In this document: one piece after another, positions 9,233 to 18,500 of the stretch
Layout of the letters: every line of letters starts with the position of its first letter
How positions within the stretch are numbered: position 1 is the first letter of the stretch
From: Chrysochromulina parva
Taxonomy: Eukaryota > Haptophyta > Prymnesiales > Chrysochromulinaceae
Length of the DNA: 22,489 nt
Direction: 5' to 3'
Assembly (NCBI GenBank): GCA_002887195.1
Contig: PJAB01000655.1
Span: 1-22,489 of the forward strand
Position numbers and translations under genes: made by a program
Notes under the pieces: model-generated
What the model was told of the DNA's origin: nothing
Seen by the model: the letters and a program-made list of their open reading frames with translations, nothing else
Database searches by the model: none

Positions 9233-10351
9233 ATGGAGGATCCCAATCAAGCGGCCTCGCAGGCGGCCGGCCGTCAGGATCGGGCACTCCAGGAGAAGTA
9301 CCGCGCTAAGATTCAGTCTGGCGCCTTGACGGGCCTGGTCGAGCGCAACACCAAGTTTGATGTCGAGTACGAGGGGAAGGACGCCAAGGGCCAGCTCGTG
9401 CGGCCCTTTGAGCCCGGTTATGGCGACTCGCGGCCGCTGCCCGACAAAATGATTGGCGAGGACATTAGCCAGGCGGTGGCACGTTCGATGGGCCGCAACC
9501 TGCCGCACAGCGGCGCGGGCGACGGAAAGCACATCTTCCACTACGAGTTCAGCGAGGAGAAGCTCGCGAACATGCGCGATCTGTCGTGCAAGTCGCAGGC
9601 GCCGCCGCCCGCGGTGAACGTGAGCAAAAAGTCGATTCGCAAGGCGCGCGAGCAGCAGAGGCGTCTCGAGGAGCAGTGGGAGGTGGGACTCACCGGCGGC
9701 AGCTATGGGATGCACACGCGGCACGTGATCACAGAGCCGCCCTCGCCGGGCAAGAAGTCGATCCACTCGACGCTCGGCAAGGAGTCGCCCATCATGCAGT
9801 CCTCGCACATGCTCGGCTTGACGCCCGAGGCCGGGCCGATGCCGGTGGTCGATTACGACCTTGGGAAGACGACGGACTTCAAGCCCATCGACGAGGAGGG
9901 CAAGTTTGACCGTTCGACGTCGTGGTGCCGCTCGCCCAGCGGCAAGCAGAAGCCGCCGCCCGAGGTGCTCGACGCCAAGATGCGCCTGCGCGGCGACGCC
10001 GCCTCCAAGCTCATGGAGAGCAAAGTACACGTGGCGCAGGGTGCGAAGGCCATGCTCGACCGGACAGGCCCTAACATTGCGAGCGGCCCGATCCCGCGCG
10101 ACGGCTTCACAACGGACGCGTACGAAGAGTACACGAAGAAGAAGCTCGCGATGATGGGCTACACCGACATCCGCGGCGAGCACACCGCACGCCCTGACGA
10201 GATTGCCAACGGCATCGACCACCTTGACCAGCTCGAGCACCTCACGGCGAACGACAACGACGCCAAGTACTCGGCGGGCTTCACCGGCAACACGGCGCTG
10301 CTCATGGGCGGCGCCAAGGTTAATGTGGGCAAGGGCGCCCGCGCCAAGTAG
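9233..10351 (+). CDS. Orphan hydrophilic protein, 372 aa
   Basis: This is a single open frame from an ATG in good context (gcgcccATGGAGG) to TAG. Codon usage is strongly GC3-biased like its neighbours, so it is very probably real. The protein is charged and proline/glycine-rich with no membrane segment or signal peptide. A short basic helical stretch (KKSIRKAREQQRRLEEQWE, about residues 130-148) could form a brief coiled coil. Motif-like parts include 'RPFEPGYGDSRPLPDKMIGEDI', 'KVHVAQGAKAMLDRTGPNI' and 'AYEEYTKKKLAMMGYTDI'. I do not recognise a domain. It could be a cytoskeletal or flagellar-associated protein by general character, but that is a guess. No intron is evident. Confidence 0.75.
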   Translation: MEDPNQAASQAAGRQDRALQEKYRAKIQSGALTGLVERNTKFDVEYEGKDAKGQLVRPFEPGYGDSRPLPDKMIGEDISQAVARSMGRNLPHSGAGDGKHIFHYEFSEEKLANMRDLSCKSQAPPPAVNVSKKSIRKAREQQRRLEEQWEVGLTGGSYGMHTRHVITEPPSPGKKSIHSTLGKESPIMQSSHMLGLTPEAGPMPVVDYDLGKTTDFKPIDEEGKFDRSTSWCRSPSGKQKPPPEVLDAKMRLRGDAASKLMESKVHVAQGAKAMLDRTGPNIASGPIPRDGFTTDAYEEYTKKKLAMMGYTDIRGEHTARPDEIANGIDHLDQLEHLTANDNDAKYSAGFTGNTALLMGGAKVNVGKGARAK

Positions 10352-10803
10352 ACTCCCCATCCCACCCCCCAGCGACCCCCCTTACCCGCACAGCGCCCAG
10401 GACGACGCAAACCCCCGAGAGAGACCCCGCCGAGGTCGGCTTCGGGTCTGGGTCGAGGTCTGGGCGGATCTGGTGCGGCCGCCTGGGCCGGGACTGCCAT
10501 CGCGATGCGGCGCCCCAACTGACGATGTACGTGCGAGACATGTGTCCTAGTTGATCCCATGGATTATCCGTGTGCGATGCCTGTGTGGCGCAACCCCCTT
10601 TTGAAAGGGTGCGAGTTTGTGTCGCTCGAGCTCGAGAGCGTCGTGATCGGGATGTCGTGGTGCGTGGCGAGTGTCTGGAAGCGTGGTGGTGCACAGCTAA
10701 CGAGCATAGAAAGGAAGTGAAAAACGCCGTTTCGGGCGCTTCCTTTGTGTTTACCAGAGGCGAATCCCAGCGCGCGGCACCCCGACGGTGGTGCACAACA
10801 AAC
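10352..10803. other. Intergenic region / 5' flank of the ACBP-kelch gene
   Basis: No gene is recognised. The downstream gene's reading frame is open back to about 10570, but the upstream part (Arg/Cys-rich, out of character) looks untranslated. The first half is C-rich; the second half, near 10600-10800, is the likely promoter and 5' UTR. Confidence 0.4.
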
Positions 10804-12960
10804 ATGGCTCGGCCTCTGAAGCCGATCGACATGATTGGTTACCCGGAGAAGTTTGAGCTCGCGCTGCGCTATGGCGAAGGGCCGCTGCAGCAGAACCCGG
10901 CGCTCTCTGACTCCGACAAGCTCCTCTTCTACGCGGTCTCGATGCAGGCACAGAAAGGCCCGTGCAAGGAGCCGCGTCCGTCAATGTGGGACGTCGTCGC
11001 CAAGGCCAAGTGGAACGCGTGGAACGATCTCGGTAAGCTCTCGGCCTTCGAGGCGATGTTCAAGTACGTGAGCGCCATCGAGTCGTTGGATCCCGACTGG
11101 TGGAAATGGCCGCCGCTTGGGCTCGAGCAGCCGGAGGAACCGTCGGCGGCGGCGCCGGCGGCGCCTGCGGCGCCGGCAGCGGCGGCAGCGGCGCCGGCCT
11201 CTGCCAAGCCGCCTCCTCCGAAGCCTCCTTCGGGGCCTGTGACATTCGTGCCGGCGTCGCCCAAGCTGGCGGCAGCGGCCGCACCGGCAGCACCGCCGGT
11301 GGACGAGCCCGACAGCCCGCCACGGCCGGATTCCGGCATGGCGCCGCTGCAGCTGGCGCCCAATGCGCTCGCGCTCGGCGGCTGGAGCTGCCTGCCCGAC
11401 TCGGGCGCGCCGGCGCGCTATCGGCATGCGTGCGCCGTCGTGGGCGCTCGCCTCTTCGTCTACGGCGGGCGCGGCAACAGCGGCCGCCTCGCCTCGGGCT
11501 TGCACCAACTCGACTTACTGACCGGGCGCTGGTCCGTGCCCGCGATCGCCGGCGAGCCGCCTGACCTTCGCTGGGGGCACTCGATGAACACCTTCCGCCA
11601 ATATGTGATCGTCTTCGGAGGCCACCGCCGGCGTGGCTGCCTCAATGATACCACGATGCTCGACACCGAGGCGATGCAGTGGGACGCGCCGCTCATCGAG
11701 GGCGTGCTGCCGCCGCCGCGTGGCAACCACGCGGCCGCCGTGGTCTCCGAGAAGCTGTGGCTCTTCGGGGGCGATGCGGCGACCTTCGGCGTGCTGCCGC
11801 ACACGGTGTGGTGTCTGCCGCTCGCCTCGCCCGGCAGCCCCGCCGCGAGTTGGACCGCCATCAACGCCACCGGTGAGCCGGCGCCTCCGTGCAGCGACCA
11901 CGCTGCTGTTGCCATCGGGGCGCGCGTGCTGCTCCTGGGCGGCTCGTCCCCCCAGGGGTACCTCGAGCTCCAGCGCATCCCCACATTCCACACCGACACG
12001 CTCTCATGGAGCCGCCTCGTGACCAGCGGCGCCGTGCCGAGCGCGCGCGCCGGCCACGTGGCCTGCGCCATCACGGGCAGCGGCACCTCCTTCCAGGTCT
12101 TCCTCTTCGGCGGCGGCAACTCGGCGACGGGCTTCGACGACATCGTCGTGCTCCGCGGCGGCGCGGCCGGCGCTCGTTGGACGCGTCTGCAATCGAGCTC
12201 GGCGGCCGAGCTGCCAAAGGAGCAACCCCCGCCGACCGAGGGAGCCGCGATCAGCTCGAGTGGCGGCATGCTCCTGATCTTTGGTGGCTACACGGGGGCC
12301 GGCGCGACGCGACGGTGCTACGCGTGGGGCTGCGAGCCGCACGACGACGAGAGCGCAAGTGGGGCGCCCAAGACGGCGCCCACAGGCCCCGGAGAGGGCG
12401 TTGCCAGCTCCAGCGACGAAGCTCTCGTGCTGCTCGCGTGCCCTGCGGACGCGCCCGCGAATCGGCATGCGACTGCGGCGGTGCCCGCCTTCACCGACGC
12501 GTTGCCAGGCGCGATTGTGGTGCCTACGCCACCGGCCGACTGGTCTGCGGAGGTGCATGCGCTCGTGTCGGTGGCGGACTCGCCCACACAGGCTCTCTCT
12601 CTGCTCACACAGACGCTGCAAGGGCTGCAGCTGCAGCGCACCGCCTTCAGCCAGCGCTCCGCCTCGCTGCTGGCTCGCGCACGGCTGCTCGCCGCGGTCC
12701 AGCCGTGCGTGCAGACCCTCCGCGTGGGCGGCCAGCCGCGCTTCTTCGCTTGCTTTTGGGTCGGCGTCGTCGACGTGCAGCGGGGCAAGACGGTGGTGGG
12801 CAGCTCCATGAGCCGCGAAATTAGCGCGGAGCAGGCCGCTGCCGGATGGGGTAAGGATGCGCGCGGCGCCCTGGACGGTAAGGATGCGCGCGGCGCCCTG
12901 GACGAGGACACCGCCGCCATCCTGCACCACGCATGGCGCGCCCTCCTCCGCGGCTTCTAA
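10804..12960 (+). CDS. Acyl-CoA-binding domain / kelch-repeat protein
   Basis: This is a single-exon 718-aa protein. I chose the ATG at 10804 (caacaaacATGGCT) because the ACBP fold begins right after it. Residues about 12-98 match the ACBP four-helix domain, with FYAVSMQAQKGPC in helix 2 and AKAKWNAWND (66-75) in helix 3. An Ala/Pro linker (about 105-180) follows, then about six kelch blades with the double-Gly pattern (VYGGRG, VFGGHR, LFGGDA, LLGGSS, LFGGGN, IFGGYT). The C-terminal 170 residues are less clear. The architecture is that of plant ACBP4/5-type cytosolic proteins, which carry acyl-CoA esters and use kelch propellers for protein contacts. Oddity: the family's YKQA lysine that helps bind the CoA phosphate is Met here (SMQA). 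A 27-bp tandem duplication occurs near the C-terminus. Confidence 0.92.
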   Translation: MARPLKPIDMIGYPEKFELALRYGEGPLQQNPALSDSDKLLFYAVSMQAQKGPCKEPRPSMWDVVAKAKWNAWNDLGKLSAFEAMFKYVSAIESLDPDWWKWPPLGLEQPEEPSAAAPAAPAAPAAAAAAPASAKPPPPKPPSGPVTFVPASPKLAAAAAPAAPPVDEPDSPPRPDSGMAPLQLAPNALALGGWSCLPDSGAPARYRHACAVVGARLFVYGGRGNSGRLASGLHQLDLLTGRWSVPAIAGEPPDLRWGHSMNTFRQYVIVFGGHRRRGCLNDTTMLDTEAMQWDAPLIEGVLPPPRGNHAAAVVSEKLWLFGGDAATFGVLPHTVWCLPLASPGSPAASWTAINATGEPAPPCSDHAAVAIGARVLLLGGSSPQGYLELQRIPTFHTDTLSWSRLVTSGAVPSARAGHVACAITGSGTSFQVFLFGGGNSATGFDDIVVLRGGAAGARWTRLQSSSAAELPKEQPPPTEGAAISSSGGMLLIFGGYTGAGATRRCYAWGCEPHDDESASGAPKTAPTGPGEGVASSSDEALVLLACPADAPANRHATAAVPAFTDALPGAIVVPTPPADWSAEVHALVSVADSPTQALSLLTQTLQGLQLQRTAFSQRSASLLARARLLAAVQPCVQTLRVGGQPRFFACFWVGVVDVQRGKTVVGSSMSREISAEQAAAGWGKDARGALDGKDARGALDEDTAAILHHAWRALLRGF
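12850..12903 (+). repeat. 27-bp in-frame tandem duplication, GKDARGALD twice
   Basis: The unit ggtaaggatgcgcgcggcg... occurs twice back to back with no mismatch, adding nine residues to the kelch protein. Each unit begins with a GGTAAG splice-donor-like string. Confidence 0.93.
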
Positions 12961-13392
12961 AAACGACACGGCGTCTGTGAGGGCATGGCTCCTGTGAATG
13001 GCTCCTGACAGGAGCTCACGGGCGTTTGCGAGGGCATGGACGGCTTCGGAGCGAGGCCAGTGACGCGGAGCGCGCGGTCGTGGGCATGAAGACCGAGGGG
13101 CCGAGATCAGGCCGAGATCAGGCCGAGATCGCGGAGATAGGCCTCGAGACACCTCGCCTCTGCCTCTGCCCCGCAGTCCTCCTCGAACATGGAACATCAA
13201 GGCGTGTGTGCGGAAGGCGTATTGCGTATGCCCTATCGAGCCGCGGTTCCGGACCGCCGGGTCGGGTGGGGTGGTAGCGGGTTCGCGCGCGTGGCCGCGC
13301 GCGTCATGTCTCATGTGCGATGCGCGCGGTACTACGCGTCCAAATGTGTATCAATCTACTAACCGTGATTTGACAGAAAACGGGCGCACTAC
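12961..13392. other. Convergent intergenic region
   Basis: It lies between the 3' ends of the ACBP-kelch gene (plus) and the kinase (minus). I see no gene. It contains a 7-bp-arm palindrome gctcctgacaggagc (13001-13015) and three tandem copies of ccgagatcagg-type 11-bp units at about 13101-13130. Confidence 0.5.
13101..13130. repeat. 11-bp tandem repeat, ccgagatcagg
   Basis: Nearly three consecutive copies lie in the convergent intergenic spacer. The period is similar to that of the intronic arrays elsewhere in the window, but the unit differs. Confidence 0.8.
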
Positions 13393-14691
13393 CTATCCTA
13401 TGAGTCCCAGCGGTTCATGTTCCGAGGCGCACGCCGCCTCAAAAATTGGCTGCCATTGCGGCCGGGTACGCCCCCAAAGTTTGTGGGCCTGCTCCACGAG
13501 CTCCTCGCGCTCGGCCTGCACCCACGCTGAGGCGACTGCCTCGTCCTCCTCGTACTCGTCGCCATGCGGCGGGTGCGCGTCGCTCGTCCTAACGGTCGTA
13601 CCAGCAGTTGTACCAACGGCTTTCCCAAGGGCGGCTTGCAGGGCGGCCGTTGACCTTCGCCAGCTCTCGAGCTCGCTCAGGCCGTTCCACTCGCTAGCGC
13701 CCGAGCTGCGCGCCGCCTCATCGATATCGAGAGCGCATCGCAGCAGCTGGGAGAGTAATTCGGACGCTCTTGACGACGCCACTGAGGGCGCCACGCCATC
13801 CTCGAACGCCGTGTCGAGCGCAGGCAGCGGGAGCGTCGGCGTCATGGAGGCGTGCGCGTCGAGCAGCTCGGTGTAATTCGTGGCGGCGAATGGGAGACGA
13901 CCGAAGAGCGCCTCGAACAGCGTGACGCCGAGTGACCACCAGTCGACAGCACAGCCATGGCCGCGCCTCGAGAGCATCTCAGGCGCGAGGTAAGCGAGCG
14001 TCCCATGCAAGCTGGTCGCCCTCTCGTCCTCGGCTCGCACGCCCTCGACGCTCAGGATGCGCGCCTCGCCAAAGTCGATGAGGACTGGAGAGCCGTCGCA
14101 GCGCAGCACCACGTTCTCGGGCTTGATGTCACGATGGGCGATGCTGCGCGCGTGCAGGTGTGCAATCGCATGGCCGAGACAGGCAGCCAGGCTGCAAGCT
14201 GCTCGAGGTGGCAGCGTCGGCAACGGACTCTGCGCAGCACACAGCCCGCGTAGATGAACACTGCGGATGCCACCGGCGAGCACCGCTTCGGTGTGAATGT
14301 AGAGATGATCCGCATCGTGCGAGGCACGGTTGAAAGCCACGATGAACGGTGAGCCACCACCCTGACAGCTGGCACGCAACGCGGCAATTTCGCGAAGTGC
14401 GTTTTCGACAACTTGTAGCTTGACCAGCAGCGCTTTCGATACCTTCTTGACTGAGACCACCGTAGAGCCATCTATGGTCGCAAAGACGGTGCCGATCGCA
14501 CCGCGCCCGAGAACGAAAATTGCGGAGGCGTCGGCGACTTCCTTTTCTCCATGCATAAGCTCTCCTCCCTGGTCCGGCGGCCCGGGTGTGAAAATTGGCA
14601 CATGCTGTGAATAATCATGCACGCGCGTACAATTTTGTATCCAAATCTCATGACAGTGGTCGTAAACGTCTGTTATAGTACCGTATTCCAT
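13393..14691 (-). CDS. AGC-like serine/threonine protein kinase
   Basis: 432 aa, starting at the ATG at 14691. The frame is open further upstream, but that part belongs to the signal peptidase gene and spacer. The kinase domain spans about residues 58-300: Gly loop GRGAIG (62-67), VAIK-equivalent lysine in VSVKKVSK (Lys82), αC Glu in NALREIAAL (about Glu101), HRDIKPEN (186-193), DFG in LIDFGEAR (206-208), GTLAYLAPEM (230-239) and DWWSLGV (250-256). The spacing and 'YLAPEM...DWWSLG' pattern fit the PKA/PKG group of AGC kinases. All catalytic residues are present, so it should be active. No cyclic-nucleotide-binding domain or membrane segment is visible. The C-terminal 100 residues are acidic and unassigned. 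The upstream regulator and substrate are unknown. Confidence 0.92.
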   Translation of the reverse strand: MEYGTITDVYDHCHEIWIQNCTRVHDYSQHVPIFTPGPPDQGGELMHGEKEVADASAIFVLGRGAIGTVFATIDGSTVVSVKKVSKALLVKLQVVENALREIAALRASCQGGGSPFIVAFNRASHDADHLYIHTEAVLAGGIRSVHLRGLCAAQSPLPTLPPRAACSLAACLGHAIAHLHARSIAHRDIKPENVVLRCDGSPVLIDFGEARILSVEGVRAEDERATSLHGTLAYLAPEMLSRRGHGCAVDWWSLGVTLFEALFGRLPFAATNYTELLDAHASMTPTLPLPALDTAFEDGVAPSVASSRASELLSQLLRCALDIDEAARSSGASEWNGLSELESWRRSTAALQAALGKAVGTTAGTTVRTSDAHPPHGDEYEEDEAVASAWVQAEREELVEQAHKLWGRTRPQWQPIFEAACASEHEPLGLIG

Positions 14692-14758
14692 TCTTCCTCT
14701 CGTCGGTAAACGAGAGTCGAGAGAGAGAGAGAGAGAAAGAGAGAAAGAGCCCTCATCC
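14692..14758 (-). promoter_or_regulatory. 67-bp spacer with long polypyrimidine tract
   Basis: Between the signal peptidase stop and the kinase ATG the minus strand has a CT-only run of about 31 nt (14749-14719), followed by AG dinucleotides shortly before the ATG. This could be a core promoter or simple repeat. It also looks like a 3' splice acceptor, such as for trans-splicing or a read-through transcript. Confidence 0.45.
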
Positions 14759-15219
14759 TCATTCGCCTTTGTCCTTATCCTTCTTCGTCTTGTCCTTCTT
14801 CTTCTTCTCCTTCTTCGCCGCCTTCTCCGCCTTCTCCTTCTTGAGCTCCTCATCATCCTCCTCCTCGTCAGGCGCTTCCCTCCACTCGAGTGGATGCCGG
14901 TTCCACCAGGGCCAATCTGGCAAGCAGAGCTGCCGATGGGTAGCGCACGAATGGGCACTGTCAGGTGAGCACGAACGGTGCGATCGGCTCGCGCATGCGG
15001 GAACGCTGGGCACGGGAAAGAGAGCTCGCAATCCGTGTGCGCACGCACCACTGCTGAGATGCCGCCTCCGGTCGCAAGGAAGTAGAAGGTCAGTCGGAAC
15101 TCCTGCTGCAGGTAGCCAACGATGAATCCGACAATCCCGAACGCGACGACTGTGATCTGAAACGCACGCTCACAATGCAGCTGCCCTTTGAAGTCCTGCG
15201 ACGCGGGCGAGCAATTCAT
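14759..15219 (-). CDS. SPCS1: Signal peptidase complex subunit 1 (SPC12), two exons
   Basis: Exons 15219-15049 and 14929-14759 give 113 aa, close to the roughly 100 aa usual for the family. The join is phase 0: ...LATGGGISAV|LCLPDWPWWNRHPLEW. The N-terminus has DFKGQ followed by two hydrophobic hairpin segments (ITVVAFGIVGFIVGYL and FRLTFYFLATGGGISAV). The W-P-W-W-N-R-H-P-L-E-W block matches the WP-x-RRHPL-W motif of SPC12. A Glu/Asp- then Lys-rich cytosolic tail follows. The protein is an accessory ER-membrane subunit of the complex that cleaves secretory signal peptides. The hydrophobic region lies just after the start at 15219, as expected. Confidence 0.92.
14930..15048 (-). other. 119-bp intron of the signal peptidase gene
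   Basis: The donor is GCAGTG|GTGCGTG and the acceptor CATCGGCAG|CTCTGC. A CACCTGACAG string midway is a possible branch point. There is no exon-start duplication and no tandem array. Confidence 0.85.
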
Positions 15220-15583
15220 AGCGGTGATGATTGAGCAGCCGCCTGTGGACTGCGAGCGGCGCGGGCACGGCGCGTACCATGCAATTCGCCACGGACGGGA
15301 GGAGCAGCAGCATCAGCTGTGTGGGGCGCATGGGTGCACTCCGCGAGACTGGCCGACGCTATCCCAGCCGGAGCGCTCCTGTCCTCAGACGACCGCCACG
15401 CGCGCGCGCCGTACTGGGCGGAAAATCGCGCAAATACGTGACGCGCGTCTTTACCCAAGGCATCCTCGATAGACACTGACGTTGGGACCTACTTAACTTG
15501 AACTTTTTGAAGTTTGAACCGGTGACGATTCCATATCGGTGAACCGGCTTGCGCTTGCCTATTCGAAATCCACTCTCGCCACC
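15220..15583. promoter_or_regulatory. Divergent intergenic region between signal peptidase and kinesin genes
   Basis: 364 bp separate the two start codons. The kinesin-proximal part (15480-15540) is AT-richer, with an acttaacttgaactttttgaag stretch. No clear TATA box is seen. It likely holds both promoters and 5' UTRs, by position. Confidence 0.4.
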
Positions 15584-18500
15584 ATGCCGAAGCCCGGTGG
15601 CCTCTTCGACAAGTCTAACCTCCTGCTCGGCACGGAGGCATGCGGCGACGGTCACGGTGACATGCGCAACGCCGGAGGCATGCACGCCAAGATGATGCGC
15701 AACCTCAAGAAGAAGCCGGGGCCCCCGCCGGAGGGCGGCCTCTCGTACGACGACTTCGTCAAGCAGGAGGCGGCCAAGAAGATCCAGAAGGGGTACAAGG
15801 AGTCGCCGCTCGTCGCCAAGAAGACCAAGGCGAGGACGGCGAAGGAGGGCGAGCCATGGGCGGGCTACGGTGGCGCGCCCGCCCATGCAGGCAAGGTCGC
15901 GCCGATGATCGACTCCGGCAACGGGCGTAAGACGCGCATGGTGATTGGTGTGCGCTGCCGGCCGATGTCGGGCAAGGAGCTTTCCAAGGGCTCGCACAAC
16001 TGCATCGAGATTGAGGACGGTCAGACCGTGTACGCCAACGATCCCGACGACAAGATGGGCGGCCTCGACTACCTGCGGCTCAACGTGACCAAGGACAAAG
16101 CATACACATTCGACCATGCCTTCGGGACGAAGAGCACGAGCGAGGAGGTGTACGAGAAGTGCGTGAAGGGCGTGGTCAAGGCGGTGATAGCCGGTTTCCA
16201 CGGCTCGTGCTTCGCGTACGGCGCCACCGGCAGCGGCAAGACGCACACGATGGCGGGCACCGAGAGCGATCCCGGCGTGATGCCGCGCGCGATCGCCGAC
16301 GTCTTCAAGCTCGCCAAGCAGGAGGACGACTTCAACTGGAAGTTCTCGCTCACGTACATCGAGATCTACAACGAGCGCATTCGCGACCTGCTCAACCCAA
16401 GCGAGCACGACCTCGACGTGCGCGAAGACCCAAAGAAAGGCAACGTGGTCGCGGGCGCCGTCGAGGTGGCCGTGACCTCGCTCAAGCAGATCATGGAGCT
16501 GATGGAGAAGGGTTCGATGCACCGGACGACCGAGTCGACCAACTGCAACCAGACGTCGAGCCGCTCCCACGCGGTCATGCAGATCAACTGCGTGGGCGTC
16601 AACAAGTTCCAAGAGCGCGGGCGCGGGAAACCTATCCAGCAGCAGTCGGCGCGCCTCTCTATGATCGACCTCGCTGGCTCCGAGCGCGCCTACAAGACGG
16701 ACAACCGCGGCGAGCGTCTGCGCGAGGGGCGCAACATCAACCGGTCGCTGCTCTCGCTCGCGAACTGCATCAACGCGCTCGCCGATAAGTCGAAGAAGAA
16801 CCAGCACGTGCCGTACCGCGACTCGAAGCTGACCCGGCTGCTGCGCGACTCTCTCTCGGGCACTTCGGTCTCGGCGATGCTCTGTGCGATCTCACCCTCC
16901 GCTGACCAGTTCGAGGAGACGCTGAACACTCTCAAGTACGCCAACCGCGCCAAGGAGATGACGCCGCCCGATAAGCTCAAGAAGAACACGAGGGAGTACG
17001 TGCCGTCCGACGAGAAGGTCGAGGTGCTCAAGGAGCTCAAGGAGAGCTTGATCCAGACCATGCACCAGCTCACGCCCGCGCCCCCGCCGCCCCAGCCGCG
17101 CGTCAACCTCGCCGGCCGCGATCCGGTCGAGAAGGGCGCCAAGAAGGCGCCCGAGAAGGCGCCCGAGAAGGCGCCCGAGAAGGCGCCTGCCAAGGACGAG
17201 CGCGCTGAGCGCGCCGAGAAGCGCGAGGCCAAAAAGGAGGCCAAGAAGGAGGCCAAGGAGGAGGCTGAGCCTGAGGCTGGCCGCGTCAAGAACGAGGTGC
17301 GCCGGCTGTCGCAGCAGGGCAAGCAGGCCGTCAAACTCGCGAGCGAGGCCGAGGCAGGCAACGCGTCGATGAGCGAGGTGCGCAAAGTGCTCGAGGAGCT
17401 CATCGAGGCGGAGCCCGAGGCCAAGTCTAACCCGGCGGTGCAGGCGGCCTACGTGGCGCTCGACAACATGGAGGCGGAGGAGGTCGAGGCCATCTCCGCC
17501 GAAGCGGCACTCCTGTGGAAGGAGCAGCAGGGCCTTGAGCGCGACTTGGCCAAAGCACGCCACGCGCACAAGATCGCGTCGGTGCGGCTCGGCTGGTACG
17601 ACGCGGCGCCGCAGCACGTACCCGAGGAGCAGGTGCCCGGCGAGCAGCGCGTGGGGGGCGGCAAGGAGGCGCTTGACGAGCTCCTTGAGCGCGTGGCCCT
17701 CGAAGAGACGAACGTGGCGCGCTTGACCAAGGAGCTCAAGGCGAACAAGGAGGCGATCGACGAGCTGATGGAGGACATGCCGGAGCGCGTGGTTTCGTCA
17801 CAGCGGCTCTCGCAGCTCAAGCTGACTACGAAGCACCAGCTGGCGTCCACCGAGGCTCTGCGATACAAGGTGCAGGCGCGCTCGATGGCGGGGGTGCTGT
17901 CGGAGATGCTCACCGTGTGGGGCGCCGCCATCCCGGAGGACGTGCAGGCGCAGCTGCGTGATGTGTGCGACCTCCCCGGCGCCAAGGGCGCGGGCGCCAA
18001 CCGTCACAAGACGTCCATCGACACGATGCGGCGCATGTCACTCGACTCGGCGAGGGGCGACGAGGCGAAGACCAAGTACGACCACGCGCAGGATGACGAC
18101 GAGGACGAGGACGACGAGGACGAGGACGTGGACGTGCTCGACGGGGCCGGCGTCGCCACGCCCTGGCGCAACCTGGGCGCACTCGCGAAGAAGTCGGTGG
18201 GCCTTCGCAACGACATTCTTGAGGAGGACGAGGACGAGGACGAGGAGGATGCGTCTGTGGAGGTGGTCCGCAAGGCGGCGGAGGAGCTCAAGAACTCTCG
18301 AGGCAAGCGCAAGACGGTCATGAAGCTCGTGGAGGAGGCCGCCACGCCGCTGGTGGCGAAGAAGCAGGCGCGCGCTGCTGCCAAGGCTGGCGGCGCCGGC
18401 GTGGCCAAGCAGTACTCGGACACGCCGACCATTGAAGAGTGGAGTGGCGACACGCCCTCGACAGCGAGCTCGTACGAGTCGGACCGCTCGTCGACGAAGG

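Noticed and set aside
10570..10803. N-terminal extension of the ACBP-kelch protein
   Set aside because: The extension is Arg/Cys-rich with no family similarity, and the ACBP fold begins right after the ATG at 10804.
13393..15219. A single 608-aa ORF that would fuse the signal peptidase subunit to the kinase
   Set aside because: The frame only stays open through the signal peptidase intron by chance. It then reads that gene's second exon out of frame as poly-Arg and the CT spacer as Ser-Leu repeats. Proper splicing gives a complete 113-aa SPC12 protein with its own stop at 14759, and the kinase has its own ATG at 14691.
15539..15583. Kinesin start at 15539
   Set aside because: That codon is GTG. 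The ATG at 15584 has a strong eukaryotic start context.
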